Numbered from the stretch's first letter, positions 8,145 to 20,483 are shown. The stretch is 55,258 nt of DNA from Alcaligenaceae bacterium (GCA_013416395.1 JACCEP010000019.1:1-55258), one strand, 5' to 3'. Notes: generated by a model not told the origin, from the letters alone. Numbers and translations: made by a program.

Positions 8145-9257
8145 ATGGCGTTTGTGCATAGATCCGTGCTGTTGGAGCCTGCGGTTAACGCCCTCGTTGA
8201 CCGGGATTTTGGCGACCGAACTAAAAAACGTGGCGACGTTGCTGTAAGCGCTACGCCGGTCGATGGCATTTTTGTCGACGCCACGTTTGGGCGCGGAGGG
8301 CACAGCCGTCTGTTGCTTACCCATCTGTCACCGCAAGCCCGACTGGTGGTGTTTGATAAAGACCCTGAGGCCATTGCCGCCGCTGAGGCATTGAGGCAGG
8401 AAGATGGCAGGGTAACGGTAGTACATGGCGGGTTTGCCCGCATGGCCGAGCATCTGCAAGAGCTCGGCATAACAAAGGTTGATGGCGTGCTACTGGATCT
8501 GGGGATTTCCTCGCCTCAGATTGATGACGCCGGAAGAGGGTTTTCGTTTATGCGCGAAGGCCCTCTCGATATGAGGATGGATACAAGCAGCGGCATCACC
8601 GCTGCGCAATGGCTGGCTGAGGCCAGCGTTGACGAAATAAAGGAGGTCATAGCTCATTATGGCGAAGAACGGTTTGCTTTCCAGATTGCAAAGGCGGTTG
8701 TTGCTCGCCGCGAATCCAGGCCGCTGTGCACAACGCTCGACCTCGCCGAGCTCGTCGCCAGTGTCGTCCGTACGCGCGAAAAGGGTCAACATCCGGCCAC
8801 TCGTACCTTTCAGGCTATACGGATTTACCTCAATCAGGAACTCGAAGAGCTCGCGCACGCCCTCGCGGCACTTCTGAGGGTATTGGCCCCGGGAGGGCGT
8901 CTGTCGGTGATCAGTTTTCATTCTCTTGAAGATCGTATGGTTAAGCAGTGCATCGCCGCGGCCGCAAGGCCCGGCGCGGCACAGGCTCGCCTGCCGATTC
9001 CCGAGAAAGATATGCCGCAGCCCATACTGAAATCTCTGGGGCGTATTCTGCCTGATGCGGCCGAGATATCTGGCAATGTGCGTGCGCGATCGGCCGTACT
9101 GCGTGTGGCCGAACGCACCAGCACGCCTCTGCCGGCTGATGATGGTGTTTCTTTTGTGCCGGTTTCGGGGCTGATCCAAAAAACGACAGGGGCCAAGCGT
9201 GGTGCCGGAGCACGGCGACCGGGTCGGCCGACGCAGTCAACGAGGCGTGGCTCATGA
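8145..9257 (+). CDS. rsmH: 16S rRNA (cytosine-1402 N4)-methyltransferase RsmH (MraW)
   Basis: Transfers a methyl group from S-adenosylmethionine to N4 of C1402 in the 16S rRNA decoding centre. The 370-residue protein starts [17 protein letters not shown] and has the SAM-binding loop [11 protein letters not shown] (about residues 42-52), [32 protein letters not shown] and the C-terminal [14 protein letters not shown]. It is longer than E. coli RsmH (313), partly through a polar insert of about 20 residues after DRDFGDR, before the SAM loop, and a basic C-terminal tail. ATG 8145 is preferred over an upstream in-frame ATG (8046) that would overlap mraZ. Its stop overlaps the ftsL start (ATGA). 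Confidence 0.95.
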   Translation: MAFVHRSVLLEPAVNALVDRDFGDRTKKRGDVAVSATPVDGIFVDATFGRGGHSRLLLTHLSPQARLVVFDKDPEAIAAAEALRQEDGRVTVVHGGFARMAEHLQELGITKVDGVLLDLGISSPQIDDAGRGFSFMREGPLDMRMDTSSGITAAQWLAEASVDEIKEVIAHYGEERFAFQIAKAVVARRESRPLCTTLDLAELVASVVRTREKGQHPATRTFQAIRIYLNQELEELAHALAALLRVLAPGGRLSVISFHSLEDRMVKQCIAAAARPGAAQARLPIPEKDMPQPILKSLGRILPDAAEISGNVRARSAVLRVAERTSTPLPADDGVSFVPVSGLIQKTTGAKRGAGARRPGRPTQSTRRGS

Positions 9258-9556
9258 TACGGCTAAGCTTTCTTTTCGCGGCCTTGCTTACCATTTCCGC
9301 GCTGTCATTGGTGACAGCGCGTTTTCAGTCACGCCAGTTGTTCGTGAAGTTGGATCGTCTTGAAGACAAGGCGCGCCAGCTGGATACTGACTGGCGACGT
9401 CTGCAGCTGGAGCGCGCTGAGCTTCAGCGCAATGTGCGTGTCGACCGCTCTGCCCGAGAGGAGCTCGGCATGGTGCCGACAACGCCAGATCGCACACTAT
9501 ATGTTGAGGGGCCGCAGCCCTCTGCGCCAGGTGCTGGCAAAGCGGGGCGCCCATGA
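9254..9556 (+). CDS. ftsL: Cell division protein FtsL
   Basis: A 100-residue bitopic membrane protein. One transmembrane segment (about residues 3-20) is followed by a periplasmic coiled coil (about 25-65, [21 protein letters not shown]) and a short tail with the conserved [12 protein letters not shown]. FtsL forms a complex with FtsB and FtsQ that licenses septal peptidoglycan synthesis by FtsW-FtsI. The function is assigned from topology and position between rsmH and ftsI; sequence conservation in this family is low. Overlaps both neighbours by 4 bases. Confidence 0.9.
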   Translation: MIRLSFLFAALLTISALSLVTARFQSRQLFVKLDRLEDKARQLDTDWRRLQLERAELQRNVRVDRSAREELGMVPTTPDRTLYVEGPQPSAPGAGKAGRP

Positions 9557-11289
9557 AGCGAGTCAGGTTTTACGATAGCCCGGTACTAAACAAGCAAATG
9601 CCGTTGTGGCGGGCGCGTCTGGTGATGGTTTTGCTGGTTTTGGGTTTTGCCGCACTGGCTGGTAAGGCTTTGTACCTGCAGGGGCTTTCCAATGAGTTTC
9701 TGCAGCAACAGGGCGAGCGTCGTTACGAGCGCACTCTGGTGTTGCCTGCAACACGTGGCAAAATATTTGATCGAAGCGGGACCGTTGTTATGGGCTCCAG
9801 CGTGCCTGTTCGCGCGATTTGGGCCATACCTGAAGATGCGCGCAACGCATCTGACGCGCAAATTGCCAAGCTGGGCGCGCTGCTTGATATGTCGCTGGCA
9901 GACATCAAAGGTCGTATCGCAGGCGAAGAGAAAAATTTTGTTTATATCAAGCGACAGGTTTCCATGGATGTCGCCGGGCAGATTGGCGCACTGAAAGTAC
10001 CCGGGTTTCATCAGCAGGCCGAGATGCGTCGCTTTTACCCAGAGGGTGAGGTCGCGGCTCACGTCATCGGCTTCACCAATATTGATGACAATGGCGTAGA
10101 GGGGGTTGAGCTTGCCTTCAATGAGGCCTTGTCAGGGCGGCCAGGTTCCCGCCGCGTCATCAAAGATCGTCTTGGGCGGGTCGTGGAAGATGTACAGGCC
10201 ATTGTGCCGCCCGTCAACGGTCAAGATCTTATGCTGTCGATTGACGCGGGCATGCAGTTCGACACCTACACCGCGCTGAAAGAGGCCTTGAAAGAGCACA
10301 ATGCGCGTGCTGGTGCCGGCATTGTCATTGATGTTCAGACCGGAGAGATCCTGGCCCTGGTTAATCTGCCTACCTATAACCCCAATGATCGCGGTGACCG
10401 TAAAGGCCCGGCGCTGCGTAACCGTGCACTGACCGACACATTTGAGCCTGGCTCGATCATGAAGCCGTTTACGGCGGGGCTGGCACTCGATATCAAACGT
10501 ATTACGACCTCTACGCTGTTCAATACGGGCAATGGGCAATACCGCTATCAAGGCTCCACCATCAGTGACGTCAGCCGTAATGGCACGCTGAACGTAGCGG
10601 GTATTTTGAGGCGATCGAGCAACATCGGCATGACCATGATCTCCGAGAAGCTCACGTCCGAAGAAATGTGGACCAGATTCACCGAGTTGGGGTTCGGGCG
10701 GCCGCCGCAAGCCAATTTTCCGGGCGTCGCGTCGGGCCGTCTGCGGCCTTGGGAGCGTTGGCGACCCATTGAGCGCGCGACCATGGCCTATGGCTACGGG
10801 CTTTCAGTGTCACTGATCCAGATCGCGCACGCTTACACTGTGTTTGCGCGTAACGGTGATATGGTTTCGCTGACGTTACTGAAGCGCCAGGGCAAGCCAA
10901 CCAGTGTGCAGGTCTATCGTCCGGAAATCGCGGGCCAGATTCGTGCCATGCTGGAAGCGGCGGCTGGGCCTGAAGGTGCCAAGCTGGCTCAGGTGCAAGG
11001 CTACCGGGTTGCTGGCAAAAGTGGTACAGCGCGCAAAATTGTTAACGGCAAGTACAGCCGGTCGCTTTATCGCAGCTCTTTCGTGGGCTTTGCGCCCGTA
11101 TCCAACCCCCGTATTGTGGTTGCGGTCACACTTGATGAACCCCATGGCAAAGGCTATTACGGCGGTCGTGTGGCAGCGCCGGTGTTTTCACAGGTCGTGT
11201 CTAGCGTGCTGCGCCGTATGGGCGTGGAGCCCGACGCACCTATCGAGTCATTGGTGGCACTCGGGCCTGACGAGGTGGCTCCCCGATGA
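9553..11289 (+). CDS. ftsI: Septal peptidoglycan transpeptidase FtsI (PBP3)
   Basis: Class B penicillin-binding protein that cross-links septal peptidoglycan in the periplasm. The 578 residues hold one N-terminal transmembrane helix (about 19-38), a PBP dimerisation domain starting near RGKIFDRSG, and the transpeptidase domain with the three active-site motifs: S301-I-M-K304, S355-S-N357 and K489-S-G-T492. It works with FtsW and is the usual target of some beta-lactams. Start ATG 9553 overlaps the ftsL stop. Length agrees with the family (E. coli 588). Confidence 0.96.
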   Translation: MKRVRFYDSPVLNKQMPLWRARLVMVLLVLGFAALAGKALYLQGLSNEFLQQQGERRYERTLVLPATRGKIFDRSGTVVMGSSVPVRAIWAIPEDARNASDAQIAKLGALLDMSLADIKGRIAGEEKNFVYIKRQVSMDVAGQIGALKVPGFHQQAEMRRFYPEGEVAAHVIGFTNIDDNGVEGVELAFNEALSGRPGSRRVIKDRLGRVVEDVQAIVPPVNGQDLMLSIDAGMQFDTYTALKEALKEHNARAGAGIVIDVQTGEILALVNLPTYNPNDRGDRKGPALRNRALTDTFEPGSIMKPFTAGLALDIKRITTSTLFNTGNGQYRYQGSTISDVSRNGTLNVAGILRRSSNIGMTMISEKLTSEEMWTRFTELGFGRPPQANFPGVASGRLRPWERWRPIERATMAYGYGLSVSLIQIAHAYTVFARNGDMVSLTLLKRQGKPTSVQVYRPEIAGQIRAMLEAAAGPEGAKLAQVQGYRVAGKSGTARKIVNGKYSRSLYRSSFVGFAPVSNPRIVVAVTLDEPHGKGYYGGRVAAPVFSQVVSSVLRRMGVEPDAPIESLVALGPDEVAPR

Positions 11290-14132
11290 ACGCGCACGAC
11301 ATTATTCGTTGGCTTGAACAGCATGTGGCCCGACAGGCTGATTTGTGCCTGGATACCCGCCAGCTTAGGGCTGGCGATGTGTTTTTTGCATGCCCAGGTA
11401 AATCAACCGACGGGCGTGCGTTCATCGAGAAGGCGGTCGCTCAGGGGGCCAGCGCAATTGTTGTCCAGTCTGACGACGCCGCCCCTATTTTGACGACGTC
11501 GGTGCCATGGCTGTCTGTACCGGGCTTGCACGATTTGCTGGGGGCAGTGGGAGACCAGTGGTACGGTCGACCTTCCGCCGCTTTAACGATTGTTGCGGTA
11601 ACCGGCACCAACGGCAAGACTAGCTGCGTGCAGTGGCTAGCCGCCGCCCTGAATGCCGATGGCGTAGCATGTGGCAGCATCGGCACATTGGGTGTGTTGC
11701 TCCCAGATGGGTCCAGCCTGGGTGGGGTGTTGACCACCCCCGATGTGCTTACCATGCACCGTAGTCTGGCTGAATTGCGTGACGCTCAGGTGCACGTTGT
11801 GGCCATGGAGGCTTCTTCAATAGGCCTGGACCAGGGGCGGCTGGATGACGTGGCAATTGATATAGCCGCCTTCACCAACCTGACACGTGATCATCTCGAT
11901 TACCATCAAACCGAGGCCAACTATCGGCAGGCCAAATTTTTGTTGTTCAAAAAGCCCGGGTTGCGCCGCGTGCTGGTAAACGCTGACGACGATGCGGGCA
12001 AGGTGTTGCTGACTACGCTGTCGCCGGATCTGGCATGGTCATATTCTGTTGTTGAGCCTACGGCCGTTCTGTATGCGCGAGATCTCCATCCCTCGGGTAA
12101 CGGGCAGGTGTTCACGCTGGTGGGGCCCGAGGGAAGTGCGCAGATACTTACGCGCCTCGTGGGGGAACACAACGTATCCAATCTGCTTTTGGTCGCCGGC
12201 GTGTTGAAGGAGCTGGGGTGGAGTATCGGACGTATCGCCCGTACTTTGCCTGCTCTGCGCGCTGTGCCCGGGCGTCTGGAAGTTGTAATGGCTGTACCTG
12301 ACCGGTCTGTCACAGATGCCGCTGCGCCGCAGGTTGCCGCTGTTGAATCAGATATGCGACGAGCTAATGTCGGGCCAGTGGTGCTTGTTGATTATGCGCA
12401 CACGCCTGACGCGCTGGAGCGCGCATTGGCGGCGCTTCGCCCTATGGCTGACGTGCGTGCAGGCAGGCTGGTCTGCGTTTTCGGCTGCGGCGGAAACCGT
12501 GATGCAGGCAAACGCCCCATAATGGGTCGTATCGCCGAACAGGGTGCTGATGTGGTTATCGTGACAGACGACAACCCTCGCAGTGAAAACCCGAAAGATA
12601 TTATTGCTGACATTGTTGCCGGTATGTCTGCACGGCCGCGAGCTATGAGTGATCGGGCTGTAGCGATCATGATGGCAATCTGGGAGGCAAAGCCAGAAGA
12701 TGTCATCCTTGTCGCCGGTAAAGGCCATGAAACTTACCAGGAAGTAAACGGTGTGCGAACGCCGTTTGATGATAGAGAGTGGGCACGTGCAGCGCTCACA
12801 TGGCGATCGGGGCAGCAAGTCGGTATTTCTACCGACTCACGCACGATAACGCCTGGCCAGATATTTGTTGCCCTCAAGGGAGAAAACTTTGACGGGCATG
12901 GCTATCTGGCAGCAGTCGCCGACGCTGGCGCGCGCGCAGCCATAGTCGAAGTCAGCAACCCGGCTATAGCGCTGCCACAGGTCGTTCTCGGCGATACGCG
13001 CCAAGCCTTGATTCGCATGGCGACGGCGTGGCGTGCACAGTTCGATCTGCCCGTTATAGCGGTCACTGGCAGCAATGGAAAAACCACGACCAAGGAAATG
13101 ATTGCGTCCATTCTTCGAGTAGCGCTTGGTGAGGCTGCAAGCCTGGCCACGCTTGGCAACTTGAACAATGACATTGGTGTGCCGCTGACCGTGTTGCGGC
13201 TACGAGCTGGCCACCAGGCCGCTGTTTTCGAGCTGGGCATGAATCACCCGGGTGAGATTGCCGTGCTGTCAGCGATCGCAAAGCCCACGGTAGCACTGGT
13301 CAACAATGCACAACGCGAGCACCAGGAATTTATGCACACCGTAGAAGCGGTTGCCCAGGAAAATGGCGCCGTGCTGGAAAGCCTTGGCGTCGATGGCGTC
13401 GCTGTGTTCCCGGGAGACGATTCTTATACCGGTTTGTGGCAGGAGATGGCGACGGAGCGTCAGGTACAGCGTTTTGGGCTTAATGCCGCGTGCGATGTCT
13501 TCGCTGAAGAGATTGTCGAAGCACCTGATGCCACTCGGTTCCGTCTGTGCACGCCTACGGGCAGTGCATTACTCACGCTGACCGCGCCAGGTGAGCACAA
13601 TCTGCGAAATGCCTTAGCTGCTGCTGCCAGTGCTATTTCGGCCGGCTTTTCGTTGAATGCCGTCGTCAAGGGGCTTGAAACATTTAGCCCAGTGGCCGGG
13701 CGCATGCGACCGCGATCGCTTCCCGGCAATATCCGTCTGATTGATGACACGTATAACGCGAACCCTGATTCGGTACGTGCGGCCATTGATGTACTGGCGC
13801 GTCTTGCAGGCACCAAAGCATTGGTGCTGGGCGACATGGCAGAGGTCGGCGATAACGGGCCAGCCATGCATGCAGAGGTTGGGCATTATGCGCGCGAGCA
13901 GGGTATAGACACTTTACTTGCCTATGGCGATGCATGCGCTCATGCGGTTGAAGCATTTGGTCCCGCCGCTCGTCGGTATGGTTCCGTCGAGGAGCTTGCA
14001 CAAGACTTGATGTTGCAGCTCCCGGCCAATATTCTGGTTAAAGGTTCACGAAGCATGCGCATGGAGCGCGTCATTACGGCGTTAGAAGAAAAACTATCCC
14101 CAACCCAAGGGAGGGCCCATCATGCTTCTTGA
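11286..14132 (+). CDS. murEF: MurE-MurF fusion: two consecutive UDP-MurNAc-peptide ligases in one chain
   Basis: One uninterrupted 948-residue frame joins two Mur ligases. Residues 1 to about 508 are MurE, which adds meso-diaminopimelate to UDP-MurNAc-L-Ala-D-Glu: ATP loop [12 protein letters not shown] (about 104-115), [21 protein letters not shown] and the diaminopimelate-selecting motif DNPRSENP. Residues from about 513 on are MurF, which adds D-Ala-D-Ala: [30 protein letters not shown] and [11 protein letters not shown]. The join is near 12810-12830, and the usual first residues of MurF are shortened to a brief linker. No stop or restart site is seen at the join. The same fusion is known from Bordetella. 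ATGA overlap with ftsI; overlap with mraY of 11 bases. Confidence 0.96.
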   Translation: MNAHDIIRWLEQHVARQADLCLDTRQLRAGDVFFACPGKSTDGRAFIEKAVAQGASAIVVQSDDAAPILTTSVPWLSVPGLHDLLGAVGDQWYGRPSAALTIVAVTGTNGKTSCVQWLAAALNADGVACGSIGTLGVLLPDGSSLGGVLTTPDVLTMHRSLAELRDAQVHVVAMEASSIGLDQGRLDDVAIDIAAFTNLTRDHLDYHQTEANYRQAKFLLFKKPGLRRVLVNADDDAGKVLLTTLSPDLAWSYSVVEPTAVLYARDLHPSGNGQVFTLVGPEGSAQILTRLVGEHNVSNLLLVAGVLKELGWSIGRIARTLPALRAVPGRLEVVMAVPDRSVTDAAAPQVAAVESDMRRANVGPVVLVDYAHTPDALERALAALRPMADVRAGRLVCVFGCGGNRDAGKRPIMGRIAEQGADVVIVTDDNPRSENPKDIIADIVAGMSARPRAMSDRAVAIMMAIWEAKPEDVILVAGKGHETYQEVNGVRTPFDDREWARAALTWRSGQQVGISTDSRTITPGQIFVALKGENFDGHGYLAAVADAGARAAIVEVSNPAIALPQVVLGDTRQALIRMATAWRAQFDLPVIAVTGSNGKTTTKEMIASILRVALGEAASLATLGNLNNDIGVPLTVLRLRAGHQAAVFELGMNHPGEIAVLSAIAKPTVALVNNAQREHQEFMHTVEAVAQENGAVLESLGVDGVAVFPGDDSYTGLWQEMATERQVQRFGLNAACDVFAEEIVEAPDATRFRLCTPTGSALLTLTAPGEHNLRNALAAAASAISAGFSLNAVVKGLETFSPVAGRMRPRSLPGNIRLIDDTYNANPDSVRAAIDVLARLAGTKALVLGDMAEVGDNGPAMHAEVGHYAREQGIDTLLAYGDACAHAVEAFGPAARRYGSVEELAQDLMLQLPANILVKGSRSMRMERVITALEEKLSPTQGRAHHAS

Positions 14133-15294
14133 ACTGGCACGATGGTTGTCGGATGCGCATATTCGCGCATTTGGGGTTTTTGAATACATCACATTTCGGG
14201 CGGTGCTGGCCTGCGGGACGGCATTGATGATTGGCTTGTTTGCTGGCCCGAGCGTAATTCGAAAGCTGACCGAATTGAAGATTGGTCAGGCGGTGCGTGC
14301 CTATGGCCCTGAATCGCATCTGCAAAAGAACGGCACCCCCACCATGGGTGGAGCGCTGATTCTTATTTCTATTGGCGTCAGCACCTTATTGTGGGCTGAC
14401 TGGACCAACCGTTTTGTTTGGGTGGTGCTGCTGGTGACATTTGGCTTTGGCTGGATTGGCTGGGTAGATGACTACAAAAAAGTCGTCAACCGCGATCCCG
14501 AAGGGATGTCATCGAGACGCAAATTCTTCTGGCAGGCATTAATTGGCTTTATCGCGTCGGTGTACCTCACCTTTGCGGTGTCGGCGCCTGCCAATGCTGA
14601 GCTGTGGCCATTGTTTCGTGATTGGGTTATGAGTGGTTTCACCATGGAACTGCCCACCCGTGCCGACTTGATTGTTCCATTTTTCAAATCGGTAAGTTAT
14701 CCGCTAGGCGCTTTTGGCTTTGCCACGCTGACCTGGTTGGTAATTGTCGGCTCAAGCAATGCCGTTAACCTGACGGATGGGCTTGATGGCCTTGCCATAA
14801 TGCCGACCGTCATGGTGGGTAGTGCGCTGGGAATTTTCGCTTATGTCGTGGGACGTGTCGATTATTCCAAATACCTGTTGTTTCCGTACATACCGGGTGC
14901 ATCCGAGCTTATGGTGCTATGTGCGGCCATTGCCGGCGCAGGTCTTGCATTTTTGTGGTTTAACGCCTATCCGGCCCAGGTGTTTATGGGTGATGTCGGT
15001 GCGCTGGCGCTTGGCGGCGCGTTGGGAACAATCGCTGTGATCGTCCGCCAGGAAATCGTGCTGTTTATTATGGGTGGCGTATTTGTTGTCGAGACGCTCT
15101 CGGTCATGATGCAGGTGGCTTGGTTTAAGTACACCAAGAGACGATATGGAGAGGGGCGACGTATTTTCCGTATGGCCCCGTTGCACCATCATTTTGAGGT
15201 CTCCGGCTGGAAAGAAACCCAGGTTGTGGTCCGGTTTTGGATTATCAGCATGATGCTCGTGCTCATTGGTCTTGCGAGTCTGAAACTGCGATGA
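14122..15294 (+). CDS. mraY: Phospho-MurNAc-pentapeptide transferase MraY
   Basis: Integral membrane enzyme that moves phospho-MurNAc-pentapeptide from UDP to undecaprenyl phosphate, making lipid I on the inner face of the membrane. The 390 residues contain about ten hydrophobic segments and the family motifs [48 protein letters not shown] and the histidine motif APLHHHFE near the C-terminus. The start lies inside the 3' end of murEF, with GGGAGGG in AAGGGAGGGCCCATC upstream as ribosome-binding site, so translation is coupled. Confidence 0.97.
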   Translation: MLLELARWLSDAHIRAFGVFEYITFRAVLACGTALMIGLFAGPSVIRKLTELKIGQAVRAYGPESHLQKNGTPTMGGALILISIGVSTLLWADWTNRFVWVVLLVTFGFGWIGWVDDYKKVVNRDPEGMSSRRKFFWQALIGFIASVYLTFAVSAPANAELWPLFRDWVMSGFTMELPTRADLIVPFFKSVSYPLGAFGFATLTWLVIVGSSNAVNLTDGLDGLAIMPTVMVGSALGIFAYVVGRVDYSKYLLFPYIPGASELMVLCAAIAGAGLAFLWFNAYPAQVFMGDVGALALGGALGTIAVIVRQEIVLFIMGGVFVVETLSVMMQVAWFKYTKRRYGEGRRIFRMAPLHHHFEVSGWKETQVVVRFWIISMMLVLIGLASLKLR

Positions 15295-16820
15295 ATATCA
15301 TGTCCATCCCCTCCGTGCGTATCGATGGCTTGACCCTGATTCTGGGTTTGGGCGAAACCGGTGTTGCGGCGGCATTGTGGTGCGCGCGTCATGGGGCGCG
15401 TCTCAGAGTGCTCGACACGCGTGCACAACCGGGTGGCCTGCAGGCGTTGCAGGACGGGTGCGAGGCCGCTCAGGTCGAATACGGGTTAGGGCCGGACGCG
15501 TTCACCGACGAGGCGCTGGATGAGGTTCACACCATCGTATTGAGCCCAGGGCTGACGCCGTCGCACGAGCCAGTCAAGACATTGCTTGCGCAGGCTGCCG
15601 AACGCGGCATTGAGGTTATTGGCGAGATTGAGTTGTTTGCGCGTGCGCTTGCTGATATGGCTAATCAGGGGTACGAGCCCAAGGTGCTGGCCGTTACGGG
15701 TACCAATGGTAAAACGACAGTAACCGCCATGGTGCGCCAGCTTGTCGAGGCCAGTGGGTTGACCGCAAGGTCTGCGGGCAATATTAGCCCTGCGGCTCTG
15801 ACAGCGTTGGCAGACGCCATTCAAACCGGATCGTTGCCCGATGTATGGGTACTTGAGCTTTCTAGTTTTCAGCTTGACGCGATCACTTCACTTGCTGCCG
15901 ATGCAGCGGTGGTGCTCAATGTGACGCAAGACCATCTTGACTGGCATGGCAGCATGCAAGCCTATGTAGCCGCCAAGGCGCGTTTGTTGAAAATGACGCG
16001 TATTGCCATTGTTAATCGCGATGATGCGCTTGTGTCTGCCATGGTGTCTGATGTGCGAGGGGCTTACGTACGCAGCTTCGGCTCCAGCGTGCCAGAGTTT
16101 GAAGGTGATCTTGGGCTTGAGAACAGCAATGGTGTGCAATGGCTTGCTGCTGCGGAAGCGGCTGATTTTGACATGCCTGTCACGTCTTCGCGGCGTAAAA
16201 AGGCACAGGCCGAATTGCAGCGGGCTGAAGGGCGTATGAGCAGGCTTATGCCTGGTGACGTACTGCACCTGCGTGGTCGGCACAATATGCTGAACGCACT
16301 TGCTGCGCTGGCGCTGGGCCGCAGTATAGGCCTGGGGTGGGCTGGCATGCTGCGCGCCTTGCGCGAGTATGGTGGTGAGCCTCATCGAATGGAGTTCGTG
16401 CGTACAGTGGGTGGCGTCGATTTCGTCAATGACAGCAAAGGCACTAATGTGGGCGCAACCGTGGCTGCGCTTGAAGGCCTGGACACGCCTGTGGTGCTTA
16501 TTGCCGGTGGATTGGGTAAGGGGCAAGATTTCTCGCCGTTGATCAAGCCTGCGCGTGAACACGCTCGTGCAGTCGTCTTGCTGGGGCAAGATGCTGGGCT
16601 TTTGGCGCAGACTCTGGCTGAGGCTGAAGTTCCGATGGAACACGTCGCATCTCTGCAGGAAGCCGTTGTGCGCGCGCACGCCCTAGCCCACGAGGGCGAC
16701 ACGGTGCTGCTGTCGCCCGCCTGCGCAAGCATGGATATGTTTAAAAATTATGGACATCGTGGTCAGTGTTTTGTCGATGAGGTTCAGGAACTGGCCTTGA
16801 GCCGGGGAGAGGTGGCATGA
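15291..16820 (+). CDS. murD: UDP-MurNAc-L-alanine:D-glutamate ligase MurD
   Basis: Adds D-glutamate to UDP-MurNAc-L-Ala in the cytoplasm. The chain of 509 residues begins near [20 protein letters not shown] (nucleotide-binding fold), then has the ATP loop [32 protein letters not shown] and, late, FVNDSKGTN and [13 protein letters not shown]. It is longer than E. coli MurD (438), partly from a charged insert with [19 protein letters not shown] in the middle. ATG 15291 forms an ATGA overlap with mraY; the next ATG, 15300, is an alternative. ATGA overlap with ftsW downstream. Confidence 0.95.
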   Translation: MNIMSIPSVRIDGLTLILGLGETGVAAALWCARHGARLRVLDTRAQPGGLQALQDGCEAAQVEYGLGPDAFTDEALDEVHTIVLSPGLTPSHEPVKTLLAQAAERGIEVIGEIELFARALADMANQGYEPKVLAVTGTNGKTTVTAMVRQLVEASGLTARSAGNISPAALTALADAIQTGSLPDVWVLELSSFQLDAITSLAADAAVVLNVTQDHLDWHGSMQAYVAAKARLLKMTRIAIVNRDDALVSAMVSDVRGAYVRSFGSSVPEFEGDLGLENSNGVQWLAAAEAADFDMPVTSSRRKKAQAELQRAEGRMSRLMPGDVLHLRGRHNMLNALAALALGRSIGLGWAGMLRALREYGGEPHRMEFVRTVGGVDFVNDSKGTNVGATVAALEGLDTPVVLIAGGLGKGQDFSPLIKPAREHARAVVLLGQDAGLLAQTLAEAEVPMEHVASLQEAVVRAHALAHEGDTVLLSPACASMDMFKNYGHRGQCFVDEVQELALSRGEVA

Positions 16821-18010
16821 GCCTTTTTGCCGATTTTTCCTCTGGCGTGAATGCGGTTCGACCCGGGCGCACTACCATGCCCAGCGTGGATGTCCCGCTG
16901 TTGATGATGTCCAGTGCTCTTGTGGTGTTTGGGCTTTTGATGGTGTATTCGGCGTCTATCGCCCTGGCCGATGGCCCCCGCTACGAAAGCTATGGGCGTT
17001 ATTATTTCGTGCTGAGACACGGGATGTTTATTGTCGTGGGGCTGTTAAGTGCACTGGTCACGTTCAGCCTGCCGATGAAGTTCTGGGAGCGTTTCGCTGC
17101 GCCCCTGTTCATACTCTGCCTGTTGCTGCTGGTGGTTGTGCTGATACCGGGGATAGGCCGCGAAGTGAATGGTGCCAGGCGTTGGCTTCCTTTTGGTCCC
17201 GTCAATTTCCAGCCGTCTGAGCTGATGAAAGTTGGCGTGCTGCTGTACGCGGCCGATTACACAATGCGCAAGCAAGAGCACATGCAGAACTTTCTGCGCG
17301 GCTTTCTGCCCATGGCCTGCGCATTGGCGGTGGTTGGCATGCTGTTGCTGCTTGAGCCTGACTTGGGCGCGTTCATGGTTATTGTTGCCATCGCGGTCGG
17401 CATACTTTTTATTGGTGGCATTAACGGCAAGCTTTTTTCTATGCTGCTGACTATATTGGTTGGCAGCTTTCTGCTGTTGATCTGGTTGTCGCCCTGGCGT
17501 CGAGAGCGGCTCTTTGTGTATTTGGACCCGTGGAACCCTGAAAATGCATACGGCAGCGCCTATCAGTTGTCACATTCGCTGATTGCACTTGGCCGTGGCG
17601 AGTGGTTTGGCGTGGGCTTGGGGTCCAGCGTTGAAAAGCTGCACTATTTGCCAGAAGCCCATACCGACTTCATCGTGGCAGTCATTGGTGAAGAGTTGGG
17701 GTTTGTCGGGCTGATGTGCCTGCTTGCCGTGTTCATGTTTTTGATCTGGCGTGGCTTCGAGATTGGGCGTCAGGCCATCGCCATGGATCGTATTTTCAAC
17801 GGGCTGGTGGCGCAGGGTGTTGCCTTGTGGTTTGGTGTGCAAACGTTTATTAATGTGGGTGTATGCCTTGGGCTGTTGCCAACCAAAGGCCTGACGCTCC
17901 CTATGGTGAGCTATGGTGGCACAGGCATCGTCATGAACCTGGTGGCCATGGCTCTGCTGGTGCGCGTTGATTACGAAAATCGTAATCTCATGCGAGGGAA
18001 ACGCACATGA
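16817..18010 (+). CDS. ftsW: Septal peptidoglycan glycosyltransferase FtsW
   Basis: A SEDS-family membrane protein that polymerises lipid II into glycan strands at the septum together with FtsI. The 397 residues contain about ten transmembrane helices and the signature blocks [28 protein letters not shown]-like [55 protein letters not shown] and [18 protein letters not shown]. The catalytic aspartate of the family lies in the LxPDxG-type motif (LEPDLGA). Overlaps murD and murG by ATGA. Confidence 0.95.
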   Translation: MSLFADFSSGVNAVRPGRTTMPSVDVPLLMMSSALVVFGLLMVYSASIALADGPRYESYGRYYFVLRHGMFIVVGLLSALVTFSLPMKFWERFAAPLFILCLLLLVVVLIPGIGREVNGARRWLPFGPVNFQPSELMKVGVLLYAADYTMRKQEHMQNFLRGFLPMACALAVVGMLLLLEPDLGAFMVIVAIAVGILFIGGINGKLFSMLLTILVGSFLLLIWLSPWRRERLFVYLDPWNPENAYGSAYQLSHSLIALGRGEWFGVGLGSSVEKLHYLPEAHTDFIVAVIGEELGFVGLMCLLAVFMFLIWRGFEIGRQAIAMDRIFNGLVAQGVALWFGVQTFINVGVCLGLLPTKGLTLPMVSYGGTGIVMNLVAMALLVRVDYENRNLMRGKRT

Positions 18011-19080
18011 ACGCACGTACCTTACTGATCATGGCGGGTGGCACGGGCGGGCACATTATGCCGGGCCTGGCCGTGGCGCACGAGATGAAAGCCCGAGGCT
18101 GGCGCGTGCAGTGGCTGGGCCATCCCGACCGCATGGAAGGCCGGCTGGTTCCTCCCCAAGGGTTTGACCTTGTGCCGTTGCGTTTTGCCGGCGTACGAGG
18201 CAAAGGCGTTACTGGTTTGCTCAAATTGCCCCTTACGCTTCTTCATGCGTGCTGGCAGGCCCGCGCAGCGTTGTCCAAGGTGCGTCCTGATGTCGTGTTG
18301 GGCATGGGAGGCTACGTGGCCTTTCCTGGTGGCCTGATGGCGGCATTGCGTCGGATTCCGCTGGTCATTCACGAGCAGAATGCAGTGTCAGGCACGGCCA
18401 ACCGCTGGATGGCCAAATTTGCCGACAAGGTGTTGGTGGGGTTTCCGGGTGCATTGCCGGGTGCCGTCATGGTGGGCAATCCGGTGCGCGAAGCCTTTAC
18501 CCAAATAGCACCTGCGGCCCAGCGCTATGGTGCGCGGCAGGGCCGTCTACGTATTCTGGTCGTGGGCGGCAGCCTGGGTGCCAAGCCCTTAAATGTCGTC
18601 ATGCCCAAAGCGATTTCGTTATTGCCAGCCGAGGCTCGTCCACATATTACGCATCAGGCAGGTGAGCAACATCTGTCGGGTTTGCGCGAAGCGTACAAGC
18701 TTGCCGCTGTCGAGGCTGATTGCCATGCCTTTATTGATGACATGGCTCAGGCCATGGCTGATGCCGATATTTTAATCTGCCGTGCCGGAGCGATGACAGT
18801 TGCCGAAGTTGCGGCCGTGGGCGTTGCGGCATTGTTTATTCCACTTCCGCATGCGATTGATGATCACCAAACTGCCAATGCCCGCTATCTCAGCGATTGC
18901 CACGGCGGGTTGTTGTGCTCTCAGTCGACACTAACACCTGAATGGCTGGCGCAATGGCTGGGCAACGTTACACGCGAAGAACTGGCTGCGATGGCGGCCC
19001 ATGCGCACGAGCACGCCTGCCTGCATGCCTGCAGCCAGATCGCCGACGCATGTGAGCAAGCTGTCAGGAGACAGGCATGA
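18007..19080 (+). CDS. murG: Lipid II synthase MurG (UDP-GlcNAc transferase)
   Basis: Peripheral inner-membrane GT28 glycosyltransferase that adds GlcNAc to lipid I. The 357 residues have the glycine-rich donor/acceptor loop [16 protein letters not shown] (about 10-25), [24 protein letters not shown], the second glycine loop [12 protein letters not shown], and the UDP-GlcNAc site [15 protein letters not shown] followed by [12 protein letters not shown]. The C-terminus is rich in Ala/Cys/His ([14 protein letters not shown]), which is unusual but not diagnostic. ATGA overlaps on both sides. Confidence 0.96.
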   Translation: MNARTLLIMAGGTGGHIMPGLAVAHEMKARGWRVQWLGHPDRMEGRLVPPQGFDLVPLRFAGVRGKGVTGLLKLPLTLLHACWQARAALSKVRPDVVLGMGGYVAFPGGLMAALRRIPLVIHEQNAVSGTANRWMAKFADKVLVGFPGALPGAVMVGNPVREAFTQIAPAAQRYGARQGRLRILVVGGSLGAKPLNVVMPKAISLLPAEARPHITHQAGEQHLSGLREAYKLAAVEADCHAFIDDMAQAMADADILICRAGAMTVAEVAAVGVAALFIPLPHAIDDHQTANARYLSDCHGGLLCSQSTLTPEWLAQWLGNVTREELAAMAAHAHEHACLHACSQIADACEQAVRRQA

Positions 19081-20483
19081 AACACCGAATTCAAAGCATA
19101 CATTTCGTGGGTATTGGCGGCTCTGGTATGAGCGGCATTGCCGAGGTGTTGCTTAACCTTGGCTATGCAATCAGTGGCTCCGATATTCAGGAAACGGCGA
19201 TTACCCGAAGGCTGGCGCAGCTGGGCGCACGCATTGTCATTGGGCATGATGCCGCTAATATTGAAGGTGTGGGCGCCATTGTTACCTCCACAGCCGTTGC
19301 GGGTGATAACCCCGAAGTGCTTGCTGCACGCGCCTCACGCATCCCTGTGGTACCGCGAGCCCTCATGCTGGCTGAGTTAATGCGTCTGAAGCGCGGCATT
19401 GCCGTTGCAGGAACGCATGGCAAGACGACAACGACCAGCCTGGTTGCCAGCGTACTGGCTGCCGGTGATCTTGACCCTACTTTTGTGATCGGCGGGCGAT
19501 TGAACTCGGCAGGTGCCAATGCACGCCTTGGTCAGGGCGAATACATTGTTGTGGAAGCGGATGAGTCTGATGCCTCATTTTTGAACCTGCTGCCGGTAAT
19601 GGCCATTATTACCAACATCGACATGGACCATATGGATACCTATGGTCATGATGTGGCCCGGCTTAAGAGTTCATTCATTGAGTTCACGCAACGCCTGCCG
19701 TTCTATGGTTCGGCAGTGGTGTGCGCGGATGATGCCAATGTCAGAGAGATTATTCCGTTTATATCCCGTCCTGTAACAACATACGGCATTGACAGTGATG
19801 CGCAAGTGCGGGCCATCAACGTACGCCCTGAAGGGACGATGATGCGCTTTGATGTCGAGCGTCAGGGGGCGATGGGGGCACTGCCTCCTATGTCGGTGTG
19901 TCTGAATCTTCCGGGACGGCACAATGTGCTTAATGCGCTCGCTGCCATTGCGGTGGCTACCGAGCTTGGTGTTGCTGACAGCGCAATTGCACAGGCGCTG
20001 GAAACCTTTCATGGTGTTGGCCGACGCTTCAGCCAAGTGGGTGACTTTGATGTTTCCGCTGAACGGGGGGGCGGCCGGTTCACGGTTGTGGACGATTACG
20101 GCCATCACCCCGTCGAGATGGCAGCCACGCTGCAAGCCGCGCGCGGTGCCTGGCCTGATCGCCGTATTGTTCTGGCGTTTCAGCCACATCGCTACACGCG
20201 TACACGTGATTGCTTTGAAGACTTTGTACAGGTTCTCGGGCTGGCTGACGCGGTCTTGTTGACCGAGGTATATGCCGCCGGAGAAAAGCCACTGATCGCC
20301 GCAGACGGAAGGGCGCTAATGCGCGCCTTGCGTGTGGCCGGCAAGATTGAGCCCGTGTTTGTTGAAGACGTGGCAGATATGCCGCAGGCCATCCGTAGTT
20401 TTGCTTGCGATGGCGATGTGGTGATCATTATGGGGGCGGGTTCGGTCAGTAAAGTGCCTGCTCAGCTGGGAGAGGCAGCATGA
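19077..20483 (+). CDS. murC: UDP-MurNAc:L-alanine ligase MurC
   Basis: Adds L-alanine to UDP-MurNAc, the first amino acid of the stem peptide. The 468-residue protein has the N-terminal [16 protein letters not shown] fold (about 10-25), the ATP loop [38 protein letters not shown] and FHGVGRRF, then [10 protein letters not shown] and FQPHRYTRT, all expected for MurC rather than another Mur ligase. Start ATG 19077 overlaps murG (ATGA); stop overlaps ddlB. Confidence 0.97.
   Translation: MKHRIQSIHFVGIGGSGMSGIAEVLLNLGYAISGSDIQETAITRRLAQLGARIVIGHDAANIEGVGAIVTSTAVAGDNPEVLAARASRIPVVPRALMLAELMRLKRGIAVAGTHGKTTTTSLVASVLAAGDLDPTFVIGGRLNSAGANARLGQGEYIVVEADESDASFLNLLPVMAIITNIDMDHMDTYGHDVARLKSSFIEFTQRLPFYGSAVVCADDANVREIIPFISRPVTTYGIDSDAQVRAINVRPEGTMMRFDVERQGAMGALPPMSVCLNLPGRHNVLNALAAIAVATELGVADSAIAQALETFHGVGRRFSQVGDFDVSAERGGGRFTVVDDYGHHPVEMAATLQAARGAWPDRRIVLAFQPHRYTRTRDCFEDFVQVLGLADAVLLTEVYAAGEKPLIAADGRALMRALRVAGKIEPVFVEDVADMPQAIRSFACDGDVVIIMGAGSVSKVPAQLGEAA

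Noticed and set aside
8490-9179. Long minus-strand frame inside rsmH
   Set aside because: Antisense shadow of a well-conserved gene; no family resemblance.
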